From Vitrella brassicaformis (lineage: Eukaryota; Sar; Vitrellaceae): a DNA stretch of 37,443 nucleotides. Below are positions 1 to 11,700 of the stretch, piece by piece; positions within the stretch are counted from its first letter, which is position 1; each line of letters starts with the position of its first letter. The stretch spans positions 1-37,443 of the forward strand of contig CDMY01000643.1 in NCBI GenBank assembly GCA_001179505.1. The letters run 5' to 3'. The translations under genes were made by a program, and so were the position numbers. The notes beneath the pieces are model-generated. The model saw only the letters and a list, made by a program, of their open reading frames with translations, did no database searches and was not told the DNA's origin.

Positions 1-104
1 GACCTTACGTTGCATTGACTTAATCCTTTATCCGGGACTGACCGCCCGGCAGATCCTCTCTTCACCATTCTCCCCGACTCTCTCCCCCCTATTCTTACAC
101 CTAC

Positions 105-369
105 CTTCGCCTCCGTCATGCAACCGAAGAGCTCGGTCTCGCCGGGGATCATCCTGCCTACCTCGTTGTCGGCCTCCAGCTGCGCGACCGCCGTTTTCAT
201 GGTCACCAGGAATTTCTGCAGCTCGCCTAGATTGCGCGCATCACAGAGAGCTGCCGTCCACGCCTTGACCATCTGCACCCACTTCATCACATGGGCCTTC
301 CGCGGCCGGAACCCGCGCAGATCGACAAAATGCGGCATATCGATGAGGGCTTCGGCGGCGCTCTCGTGC

Positions 370-401
<32 letters not shown>

Positions 402-611
402 ATGATGAGTTGGGCCGCGGTTGTGCTGATGATGGGGGCCGGGCGCTGCATGAGGGAAAACATCAAAACCACACACACAGGGACACCACATCCTGGACCA
501 TGTACAGCCAGATGTGGTGGATCAGCGGCCGGAACTCGCGCAGATCGACGAAAGGCGGCATATGGAACAGGACTTCGGCGGCGTGGCTCCCGTGCTGCTG
601 TGCTGCTGCTG
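105..611 (-). CDS. Partial gene of unknown function with duplicated module and poly-Q/H tract
   Basis: Two exons on the minus strand: 611-477, then a 31-base GT-AG intron (476-446), then 445-105 ending at a good donor (gtaggt). Phases agree across the junction. The protein has a module built around FVDLREFRP, then PGPHHQHNRGPT, a His run and a Gln run, then a second copy of the module (FVDLRGFRP), and a helical segment (ELQKFLVTMKTAVAQLEADNE region). A short last exon at 37-20 ending in TAA would be in phase but is speculative. The 5' end is unresolved: 611 begins at an acceptor (ctctcacag) with an in-frame stop just upstream, so at least one earlier exon exists, perhaps one starting at an ATG near 734, but I could not find a matching donor. 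No family recognised. Confidence 0.5.
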
Positions 612-617
612 CTGTGA
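297..617. repeat. Diverged tandem module duplication with CAG/CTG runs
   Basis: The stretch 297-384 and the stretch 525-617 are clearly related at DNA level: both hold a cgcagatcgac core, then cttcggcggcg, then a CTG run. They are about 225 bases apart and in the same orientation. They encode the two FVDLR-containing modules of the minus-strand gene. Copy 297-384 carries a longer CTG run followed by an ATG run (368-406). Confidence 0.75.
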
Positions 618-1522
618 GAGGGGGATTGAACGATCAATTAAAAAGGTAAATCAGGGTTTCCGTCTCAGATCTCGCCAATTCCCCCCGCTGCCTGCACGCA
701 GGAGCGCAGCCAAGAGACGAAGAGAGCGCAGCCATTGCGCTTTGAGACCAATGTCTGTCATCCACGTGTGCCTCGCACCGCCCCTCAATTAAACACCAAA
801 GTAACAGCACGTGGCGAGCAGCAGCTCATGAAGCGAAGCACGGATTCATCTAAGCGCGACACTTTCAACAGAGAAAATACAAGCCGTATTGGCACTTTTC
901 TCGTGACCCCGTGGCGGCCGCTTCTGGCGGGTCTCGCTATTGTCTTGCCAGACTGACCACCCACAAGACCGCAAGAAAAGTCCCAGGATTGTCAACGAAA
1001 CCACGCACAGCACAACAGAGACACGTGCATCCCTCGCCCTCCCCGTGTGGAATGAGATCCCATCCACCCCATACCTGAACACACACCAGCGAGCCCATCC
1101 AGCTAGCTGCCATTATACTACCACACACAGAGAGGAAGAGATGGCTGCAAGGACGACATGTCGTCACGGACGATGCGCGTACAAACGAAAAGATGCCGTC
1201 CTAGACGCCCCAGCTGCGCTGCCTGTACTCGAAACACCATTCACCCACTCGCTGAGTCACTACCTGGCCCACCACACGGTAACGCATTCACTCACTACGA
1301 TGAGACCCATGCAGATTTCGTCCAAAAAGATGCGATGTAACACTGATGGCTGATTGACAGGCCTACGACCCGCGTAATAATGGAACAAATGACCTATAAA
1401 GGACGTACGGACACTCTCGGTGGGCGTGTGCATGTGCATGTATGTATGTATGTATGTATCCGATGACAATACAACTGACTGCATGTAATGTACGTGTGCA
1501 ATCAATACAGCACAGCGGTCAC
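612..1522. other. No convincing coding sequence; probable UTR and unresolved 5' exon
   Basis: This 0.9 kb holds only short ORFs of poor quality on both strands. It should contain the missing 5' exon(s) of the gene at 105-611 and the 3' UTR of the monooxygenase that ends at 1523. A TATG microsatellite lies at about 1437-1458. An ORF starting at 1141 has no recognisable features and I do not call it. Confidence 0.4.
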
Positions 1523-4500
1523 TCACTGACTCTCGACTACATTCCGGTTCATGTACCGCCGCATGTACTCGAGACACTCCTCACGCGCACCCACATCGCT
1601 CAAGTAGCCTGCAGCCATGCGCATGGTACAGACACGGGAGAAACAAAGCGACAAGATATGAGACACACCGAGGTCGCCGCACGTTTCTTTCACCAACCAT
1701 TGTGGCTGACGAATCCATCGGGTCTGACGACGGTGAACGCGCCGTAGTGTTTGCCGATGACTCGCTGGATCATGTCCTCGAGCGACTCCTCCTCGACCAC
1801 TGACTCCTCCTCTTCGTCTTCATCCTCATGCTCCTCGTGCCACGGCTGGAGGTGGCTCCCCCAACCAGAGAGAAACCCCCCGCTCGGCTTGGGGTCCAGC
1901 CCGTACTTGAAACGAGTCGCAACCTACAGGGGGAAGGAGAGAGCAGAGGGGATGAGATGGACTGACAGTACATCGACGCTGGTGGCTGACCTGTCCTTCG
2001 GGGTCCCAGCCAATCCACAGGGCGTTCTCCTTGTCAGAACTCCTGCATACATCACACGGAAAATGAACACCCACACAGACGAAAGCGCGTCCGGCCTTCT
2101 CGTCTCACCTTGTGGTTGTTGCGAATGCGTCATTGAGGAAGTTGAGGCATTCCTGCGCCTGCAGGCGGTAGGCAGCCCCCGCTGGCTGTTGACCGATGGG
2201 CAGCTGCAGGCCCTTGCCCCCAGCCGCACTGGCCACTGTCTGGGTCGTGTCGGGCTCGTGGTGTTTGACGGGCGGCAGCGGGGGACGGATGCTGGGCCTG
2301 TACACAGCGAGACAGAGAACGGTTGATGCATGAGATCACTGTCCAGCTTGTCGTGTGTTGGTGTCGTACCTGCCGGTTGTGAAGACAAACATGACTCTGA
2401 CGCCTCCCCATGGAGTGCTCGATGGTGCGCCCACCAGCCGCTGGACGTGAGCACCAAACTTGACGGTATCAGCCAGCATGGCTGCATTCGCCTCTGCACG
2501 ACAAACAAAGGTACACAGGAGGACATCCACTCATCCACTCCCTATGTGCATCTATCTCCTCGACCGTTCCCCACCTTCGATCGGCACATCCACGGGCGCC
2601 TTCTTGTGGACCTCATGCATCTCCCCTCCCTCCTCATGCTCCTCGCGGTAAGCAGCGGCCTCACACCATGACCGCGGCAGGAATCGGCCCAGGTAGGTGT
2701 TGGCGAGACCCAAGGCCAGCGGCCGGGGCCTCTTCGCGCCCTCCTCTGTGTCCTTGGTGCTCTCCCCTGCCTTGAGTGATGACGCCGGTGTGCCGCTCGG
2801 GGTGCCGTGGGAGCCCTTATCGGTCGAGAGGGGCGATGTGGGGAGGCGGAGAGTGCAGATGAGTGTGTGGTGGGGGCCGGCGAGGATCTTGTGCAGCCTC
2901 GTGAAGGTGAACGTGTCACGCCCGTCGAACTAACACCCACACACAGCCGCACACGAGGAGAGCGATCGATCACGCACCTTCTCAGGCTTCTGTGGTTTGG
3001 TGGTGGTTTGGTGGTGGTTTGTACGTGTGCGAGTATGGCGTCCGGGCATCTTTCGCCCGGCTGTAGTCCGCAACGGATGTTCTTCTTGCCGGTCAGCCTG
3101 GTGTTGGTGGGGTATCGTTGGCCGATCTGGCTGACTTGTCGGGTGAACATCTGGTTGAACCAGCCTTTCTTGTTCAAACCCCAGGGCGCGATGTGCTGAA
3201 GCGACCAATTCACCCACAAATCTGCATGCTCAGACAGACGAGGGGACAGAGAATGGACATGAGCAGACCAGAACACGGGCGTTTGCCCTGTTTGTTGCCC
3301 TTCTCACTTCCTTCAGCAATTTGGTGGCCTGGGATGGTCGCCAGGCGCTTCATGGACGCTGAGAGAACATCAAAGGCAGATCCAAGCGAGTGATGCCAGT
3401 GTTGCCTGCCTGTCCGCCGCTCTTTACCGTTGAGTGGTCGTCTCTCCTCGTCGTATGTGTCGATCACCACAGGATAGGCGCCACCCTTGATGACGCGAGC
3501 CAACTTCCAACCCAAGTTCAGGGAGTCCTACAGGCAGGCCACAACAGAAAGAAGAAGATGGGTCGCTCTACCTACCCAAATGGAGGAGGTGTACTGGCTT
3601 TCACCTACCTGCACGCCGCTATTCATGCCTTGGTAGAAGAAGGGATGGTTGACCGTCGCCGCCTCGCCACACAGAATGACGGAGCTCTTCTGGAATGTCG
3701 ACGCACACCGAGACACAATGGGGGCAGCATGCACCCAAAACAGCTCAACCACACGGGTGTCAGCCACAACCTGACGACCCAGAACACACAAGCACCGACG
3801 AAACCAGTGAGTGTATGGCGCCACACTCTGGGCCGGACAGCCCTGCTCACCGTCTGCAGGATTCTCTCCAGCTCCTGTTTGCCAGGCAGCGCCTCATCGA
3901 GATCCACCACATCCACACTCTCCTTGTGTGTGGGCTTTGCGTAGACCAGCTCCTCCTCCTTGATGCCGGCCACGCCCTCGTCTCTCTCGTCGGCCTCCCT
4001 GCCGATGCGCTCGTACCTCTTGAGCTCCGGGAAGGTGGCCGTGGTGACGTCAGTCTTGCCCTCGCTGCCTTGGTCGCTGGGCAGAGTGGGGGCCGTGCTG
4101 CTCGTGGCGCTGCCGCGGGTCACGTCGGCATGGTGGGGCAGATGGCTGCGTGAGATGAGAGAAAACATGATAATGTGCATGCGTCGACGGATTGGTGTGC
4201 TCGTGGTTGTGGTGTGGGTTTGGGTGTGCAGTGCACCTACCTGGGCAGTTTAAACCATTCGGGGTCGATGTGGAGTTTGTCCCGGTGCCTGTGGACGACG
4301 GTGAGACGCCAGTGGTCGTCCAGCATCAGGTGGGCGCACACGGCATAGCCCTTGGAGAGGAGAAGGAAGCACATGTTCAGATGCGGAGGAATGCTCCAGT
4401 GCTGCACACACACACACAAACACACACACACAAACAGACAGACAGAAAGAGATGCACAGACGACCTGGTACGTCTTCTCACCCTCATCTTTCTCACCAGC

Positions 4501-5376
4501 TTGGCGTCTGCCATGATGAACTTGCTGGACTCCACCTTCTCGTGGCACGGTATACCCGCCAACCGCCTCACGAGCGATGTGGCGCCGTCACACCCAACAA
4601 GATACCTGACAAACACAGCCGCCAACACAACAGCCAGCCGCATGGATCTGCCATCCTGCATGGCCAGGCCATGGAGCCCACCTGGCTTTGAGTTTGCCCT
4701 CCTTGCCCTCCTGCTGTCTGTCCTGCCACACGATGGTCGTCCCGTCATCGGTGTTGTCGACGAGCCTGACCATCTCGACGGCCCTGATGCGGTGGGGGTC
4801 GATGTGTCGGTGCATGATGGCGATGAGGTGCTTCTGATCCAGCTTGATCGGGTGTGGGTAGTGGGTCTTGAGGGTGGTCGTGTCATACTCCCAGTCGACG
4901 GCCACTTCGCCGTCGACATAATAGCGGTCGCCGTTGAGCACTTGACCAGCTTTCAGGACCTCATCGATTAGACCCAAATCTGACACACACAAGCAAAAAG
5001 TCAGAGGAGTGCGCACACAGAGATTCCTGCGTCTTGCATCGCTTGCTCGGTCACCTTCGAAGGCCTCGAGGGTGCGGTTCTGCAGCACCATGGTGCCATA
5101 ACTGACCACACACAGGACCACCAATACACAGTTACTCGTAGCAATCGTCGGTGATTCTCACCATTCCTCCGCCTCTTCGCCCTCCCCCCTGCCGGATGCC
5201 TTCCTCTGCTTCTCGTGCCCAGACGACGATATCATGACGTAATCCATCCCCCTCCTCTTCAAGTCAATAGCCAAGGTCAACCCAGTGACGCTTGTCCCCA
5301 CAATGACGACGTCGACAGTGTGAGGCATCGGCGGCGGAGGGCCGTCTTGGGCAGACGCGAGGGTGCGGTGAGGCAT
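1523..5376 (-). CDS. FAD-dependent aromatic (phenol hydroxylase-type) monooxygenase
   Basis: Sixteen exons on the minus strand give an 888-residue protein: 5376-5162, 5101-5055, 4979-4682, 4605-4497, 4401-4241, 4145-3851, 3770-3609, 3527-3428, 3358-3308, 3221-3025, 2929-2575, 2493-2370, 2297-2109, 2042-1991, 1923-1698 and 1608-1523. Every junction is in phase. Features of the PHBH-fold family (FAD_binding_3) appear in order: the N-terminal dinucleotide-binding strand VDVVIVGTSVTGL near residue 21; the DG motif YLVGCDGATSLVRR near 188; a substrate-domain strand ADAKLHWSIPP; the second FAD site GEAATVNHPFFYQGMN near 410 followed by DSLNLGWKLARVI; and a C-terminal RPDGFV, as in the thioredoxin-like tail of phenol hydroxylases. 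Family members hydroxylate aromatic rings with NAD(P)H and O2; the substrate here is unknown. It is longer than the usual 550-650 residues because of inserts around 4145-3851 and 2929-2575. GTSVTG and GEAAT depart from consensus GxGxxG and GDAAH. The ATG at 5376 was chosen; the in-frame codon 12 bases upstream is GTG. An internal ATG at 5328 would also keep the FAD motif. Confidence 0.9.
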
Positions 5377-5730
5377 AGCGGACGACACAGAGGACGTGCT
5401 TCTGATGACACCGATGGGACGTCTCTTGGCGTGCGCTTCAAGCCGCCGTTGCTCAGATCTGAAGATCTCTCAGCTCCCCTTCAGCATGGCGAGCGTCCTC
5501 AGGCACGAGACGGGCCTCTTTTCCTGACCAAGGAGTGCGAGCTTCAGAGAAAGGTTTGGCTCGGACCCGAAAAATGGCCAAAAGAATGGCCAACTGAAGG
5601 AAGCGATATGGCGGGGCGAGGAAAGGTAGCTGTTGGACATTTCCTGACGATGAAGATCACTTGATGGAGTGATCTCCATCATCTGCCTCAGATCTGACTT
5701 TCCGGCGCCTCCCGCCTGCATCTTCTCACG
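5377..5730. promoter_or_regulatory. Divergent intergenic promoter, monooxygenase / coiled-coil gene
   Basis: This 354 bp separates two head-to-head genes and presumably carries both promoters. Seen in it: an 8-bp inverted repeat agatcact / agtgatct (5654-5661 and 5668-5675), overlapped by gatggag / ctccatc (5663-5669 and 5674-5680); two nearby cagatct sites (about 5453 and 5690); and a direct repeat of aatggccaa near 5575 and 5588. No TATA box is evident. A regulatory role is inference from position only. Confidence 0.45.
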
Positions 5731-8700
5731 ATGGAGAGCATCTTAGTGACGGTGATGAAGCCCACCGGGCTGACTCCGCTGACGGGCGACTCCGAGTCAT
5801 CGTCTTCTTCCTCCTCCTCCCCACCGCTCAAGTACTTCGGGACGCTGAGCGACAACAAGGAGGTGACGGTGCCCATCAAGGAGTTCCCATGCGTCAACCA
5901 GCGGTTCGAGGTCGATGACGACACCGTCCTCTCACTGTGCCTGTACACCGCCCCCAGCGCGTGGCAGTTCGACAACGGGGAGCGCACTCTCAAGCGGCAG
6001 CTCTTCTACCCCTGCATACTGCTCAAACACTTCGGCAACGACGACAATCGCACATACAGGTGAGATGGACGGGAAATGGGTGGATAGATGGATAGAAATC
6101 TGCATGGCGGCTGTGATGATGATGGCAGGTACGCCGTGGACCGTCCGGCAGGAGCTGGCGCTGCGGAGGATCCCACTGCAGGGTCGAATCCTATCGCACA
6201 CATCACCATGCAGGAGGTGCGTAAGGGCGGGCGGGGCGACCATCCCGTCCGTCCATATCTGTGTGGATGCTGTGGATCTCTCCCGCTGCCTTTCCTTCCT
6301 TCAGGCTCTCCGTTTCTTCGAGTCCAACGGCAAAGAGGTGGAGCAGCTCGAAATCACCGCATCCAAAGTCAACGTACGTACGGAACCACCCCACCCTCCC
6401 TCCATCCCTCATGCCATCTAGCGGCGTGTGTGTTTGTCAGGTGACGATTCGTCGTCTGCCGGCGACCAGCCCGCTGCACTCGCTCAACCCGTCCTCCCCC
6501 AACCTCCGACTCATCGACGTCGACGCCGCTTCATTCGCCTCGGGGCACAGCCACACACGCACAGACATACACCACAGACTACGACACACCAAGCCGCATG
6601 CCATCGGCGTTGGGCCGGGGATTGGAGTGGGGGCTGGCGTGGGCATGGGCATGGGCATGGGGATGGGTGCGGCGAGTCCCTCTGGGAGAGTGTTTAACGT
6701 GCGGAAGGGGTCGGGCGGAGCGGTGAGAAAGACACACAGGAGGACAGGGCACCATTGCCTGTGTGCACCCTACTGTGTTGTGATGCGTTCCTGTCGGGTG
6801 CAGGGGTCTGGTTGCGGTCTTAGCGCGGGAAGTAGTGGTCTTGGGAGTCGCCGCATCATCCGTGGCGGGCCCTTCGGCTCCCTCGGTGCTGGAGATGGCA
6901 GCCAGGAGGATGGTGGGGGCCAACAGCAGAACATAGAGGAAAACGCGGCCGAGATACTCAGCGAAGTGAGGGGAAAGGAGATGTGGGGAAACAGAGAAGT
7001 GGTGGGACGCAAGTACCCTCTGCTTGTTTGCTTGCAGCTCTATCGCACGAGAAATGAGCTCAAGGCCAAGGAGCTGCTCGCAGAATCGGTCAGTATGCAC
7101 GGACAGGGCGGGGCAACGATGGCTGTGTGTCGCTGTGCTGTGAGCCGTGGTCTCCCTCCCCCCTTCCCGCCTCCCCCTCCTATTTATCAGGAGCGTTGTC
7201 GTGCTGCGAGTGAGCTGGTGGAGATCAAGCACCAGCTCACGGTGGCCAACGACACAATAGAAGACCTGCAGGTGTACACCCCACCCCGCCCCGCCCATCC
7301 AACGTCAAGTTGCAGGCCGCTTTGTATGTATGTGTGTGTGTGCAGGAGAGGATCACAGAGCAGGGTCAGGACCTGCAGGCGGCTCACGAACGACTACAGA
7401 AGATACGGGTGGGTGGCTGGAAGGCAATGATGGAGGCCCCTATGGCCGTGTTCATGTGCATGGCTCACTCCACTCCACTACTGCACTGTTCAGGATGGCC
7501 AGGCCGACATGCTGCCCAAGCTGCTCGATAACATACACGCCAATGAGGTGCGGACGGACGGACTGACAGGGAGAGCGCAGGCAGACATGTGCTGTGCCTG
7601 TGTGTGTCGTCATCTCCCATCTGTCTGTCGCTCATCAGTTGTGCGGCCGCGTGCGGAGCTGCTTTGTCATCTGGCGGGACAACACAAGATGCGAAAAACT
7701 GCAACGAGAGGTAATAGATCAACGAGAGGGGGGAGGGGGAGGACAAAGAACCCTCTTCTCTCCCTCTGCCGCTGCTCCCGCTGTACACCACCCTCTCAGC
7801 TGGCGGCTGCTCGCACCTCCCCGTCCACCACTCACGACGCCACACCCGTTCCCGAGCTGCAGGAAAAGGTACATGACATGACCACCAGAGAGATGAGTGG
7901 TGGGTGGGTGTTGCTGTGTGCTGGCCAGCTGAGAGTGAATGCATTCCATTAATTGGTAGGGTGTTGTGTCGCGTCAGGTGAGTCACCTGGAGCAGCGGCT
8001 GCGGGTGGCCCACGGCCGTGAGGAGGAGCGGCTGAGCTTCCTCGCCACAAGGATCACACGCAAACAGACACACCATGCGGTCGGTATGTGTGTAAAGTAC
8101 CAACGCTGTGAGCGAAGCGAACGCACAGCAGGGGAGCTGAGCGGGGGTACTGGTGCACTGTGTGCAGTCTCGTGAAGTGTTTGGTGCCTTGAGGGCCAAT
8201 GTGAGCATCGCCAGGGCGGAAAAGGACCTCAAGGTAAGGTATTCACATCGCATCGCCGCTCCCACATATACTTTAGCTGCACACACACACTCTTCCGCGC
8301 GTCGCGTGTGTGGCTCGGCTCTTTTCTGTCTGTCTGTCTGTCTGTCTCTGTTCCTAGCGTATGGAGGACGAGCTGGAGGGCACCAAGGAGAGGGGCCAGT
8401 ACGCCGTCGACACCACACAGCGCATGCTAGCCGCACAATGCATGTACGCAATCACATCAAAACACCACACCCACCACACAATCCAATACAATGCACATCA
8501 GCCATTCCCCCTTCCCTCTCCCTCCCTCATGCAGTCGTGAGAAGGTGGTAGCCCACGCCAGACTGCAACTGAGCCGTGCCCTGCAGTGCTGGCAGCACGC
8601 CAGGCCGCCGCCCTCACCGATGGACGACCTCGGCTGCCAGACCGACGGCCCGCCGCGCGGGACGGCGATGGGCGTGTTTGTGAAAGCTGAGACCAGCGAT

Positions 8701-11700
8701 GTGACTACAGCCACCGAGGAGAGGGAGACCGAGGACACAGCCGCACAGACAGATAGTGGGTGGGACGTTAGAGAGCAATTCAGGTATGTGTGTGAGGGGG
8801 TGGGGGGTGGGAGTGAATGCGTCTGTGTTATGTTGTTTCGTAGGTGTGTGGGTGCGTTGCGATTGAGTGGGTTGATGAGTCGTCGCCAGGCGCTGCACGG
8901 CCGGTCCCCTTCATCCACTCTGGTGAGCTAAGCTAAGCGAGCACCAACACACGTCAAGTCAACACACACGCATGGCATGGCATGTCCATCCATCAATTCT
9001 GCACACAAACCATGCAGGTGGAGGTGGCCTTCTACGCGATGCGGGCACACGCCGCCGTGCAGATGCGGCACAGGCAGACCGAGAGGGCACACGTGGTCAG
9101 TCAGTCACCGCACACACACAAATGCAACAAGAGATGACGTGACGCCATCTCTGTGTCTGTGTGCCTCTATGTGCGTCTGATACGATAGGACCTTATGGCA
9201 GCTGAGGCCGATCGTCAGCTTAAAGAGAACACCATCAACCTGCTCGAAGAGCGAGAGGTAAAATAGATCCATGGCATGCATGCACCAGACCATCCATCCA
9301 TCCATTTGTCTCACACCATTTCCATGCCATTCGATCAGCGTTTGCGTGAGGCGGAGGACGCGCAGTTCCACCGCACACTCGAGGAGGCCCTCAGCCAGGT
9401 CGAGACACTCTCACACCAGAACCAATCCCTGGAGGTCGGATTGCAAGGCCGAGAAGACAACACAACACACACACACACACACAGAGCACCGTCACACAAA
9501 CCCAACCCATTTGGCATTGTACGTGTATGTGGTGGCGTCAGCATGAGCTCAGGGAGGCCCTTGAGTCGGGCAAGATGGCCAGAAACGAACACGAACAACT
9601 CATCAAGTAAGCCTATCTGTCTGTCTGTCTGTGGCGCCGCTCCCGGTGTCACGTCACTGCCCTCCATGTCATGTGTGTATGTGTCTCCTCTTCCTCTCGG
9701 TGTGCTGTCTCGTCTCTGTCCATCTGTATGTCTGTCCATCAGGCAGCTGCACGACGAGCGAGCCGTCCTCCAGTCCGCCAAACAAGTCGCTATGGACGCC
9801 GCACAAGTACAGTACTACTCAACAAACACACACATCCACCCAACATCAACACCCCCTCTCCCCTCTCCCCTCTCTCTCCTTCGCATGCAGGCCTCAGAGC
9901 GAAAGCGTGGCGACCTGCTGGCCACCATCGAGCACCTCAAGGCAGAGGCAGCCGACCTCCAGGACCAGCTGCGCAAGGCCACTGCCGCACGGGCCGGGGG
10001 TGGTGTTGGTGGCATGGGTATGGTCGTTAACGGCAGCGATTCTGACGGCGGGGCGGAGAGCCTGGAGATGGCGCGCCTCGAGACCACTATCAAGAGGAAC
10101 GAGGAGATGAAGAAGCAGGTAGGCCGTCCCCGGCCAGCGATGGGGGCGGGTGGGCGGCGAGAGGGGGGATGGATGGATGGATGTGTGTGTGTGTATGTCA
10201 GATGGCTGTGTTGGAGGGTCGCATGCTGGAGCAGGAGCACATCGCGGGGTCGCTGATAGAGGTGGGTATGCACACACCTCTCCACACACAAGAGGTGCAG
10301 GTCTTTTCTAGCTGCCATCCACCGCTTACTGTTTTTAGGAGCGTAACAAGCTGCAAGAGGACCTACGGTCAGCAGATGCCCCCTCCCCCCCCTTCACAAT
10401 CCATAAAAACCGGTATTGTGTCTTTTCTCTTCTCCTCTTCTTCCTCCTTCAGTCGTTCCAACGGTCAGATCGCCAAGTTGACGGTGCAGTGCAGCAGCTA
10501 CCGCAAGGCCCTCCAGCGCCACCACCTCCCCCTGGACCAACAAGACCTCTCCTCGCCGGACAACGACACATCCCACAGCCCACCCGCAGCCCCACGTGTC
10601 CCCCGGACTGCACACGCCGACATCGAGACACTCACAAACCCAAAGCTATCGCTGACGCGCGGCAAGGACGGCCAGGCCAAGCGTGGCGCGGGCACCACCG
10701 GCAGGGGCCGCGGTATGGGCGCGGGTGTGTCGACTATGCATCAGCAGCAGCACAGGGGCGGTGGGGGTGTGCGAGGGGGGACGAGTGTGGGGGGCCGTGT
10801 GAGGCGTGTGGTGGAGGCGCCATCGCCAGACAAGAGGGACAGGCTACCCCAGCAGCATGACGACATAGACGATGGAGCGGCCGACCTCATGGTTAGTGCA
10901 CTGAGCTGGAATGATCAACATGCATGTGCCCTCTCTCTCTCTGAGCAGCATGGCCCTGAGCCAGTGTTGCGTGCTGTGGGCGGCCGAGGTGGGGGCAATG
11001 TGGGGCTGGCCGAGACACCACCCGTAGCATCGCCGCCCACTGGAGGATTAGGAGAGGACGTGGGCCTGTCGCTGCAGAGCAGCAGCACGTCCCGTCTGCA
11101 CCACACCCACACCCACAGCCACACGGCGTACAACGCCAACACACTGCGCAAGGCACAGCAGCAACTCAAGGCCGCCAAGTAAGCTGCCACGCACGGCTCA
11201 ATGCCGAGGGAGGAAAGGACCCATGATGCATCGATTATTCCTCTGTGTGTGTGTGTAGGCATGAGAACGCCTCGTTGCGTCAGGAGCTGCACAAGTCGCA
11301 TTCGATATTGGAGGGCAAGGAGGAGGAGATCAACCAGATGCGCGACGCCCTCTGCAACCTCATCGCTCAGCTCGACAGGGTAACCACCATACCGATAAGC
11401 CGGATAACCAATACCGATAAGTCGGAATACCGAGGACCAATGCTCACACATCAATGCATCCAGGGAGGTCGTGTTGTGCTGCGTTTATGTGCAGGCGACC
11501 CGTGGGAACAAGAAGGACGACAAGAAGGAGGAGGACACCAAGGACAACAAGGCCCTCACCGACACACAGGTCAGACATGCGATCGAGCCTCTATGTGAAC
11601 GTGGGTGTGGTGTGGCCATGTTTGTGTGTCTCGGTCGGTGTCCGTGCCTGCGCAGGAGACGCTCAAGGCCCTCGTAGACAAGCTGCCCCAGCTATATGTG

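Noticed and set aside
1751-2326. 191-codon plus-strand open frame
   Set aside because: It is antisense to exons 13-15 of the monooxygenase, whose C-terminal RPDGFV motif and phases are well supported.
2542-3276. Long 244-codon minus-strand open frame
   Set aside because: It reads through an intron of the monooxygenase. The family-like frame switches at 3025/2929, and the downstream part of the open frame is Arg/Pro-rich shadow sequence.
6261-7430. 389-codon plus-strand open frame
   Set aside because: It shares exons 4 and 5 of the coiled-coil gene but continues through introns that have clear GT-AG borders and TG-rich acceptors.
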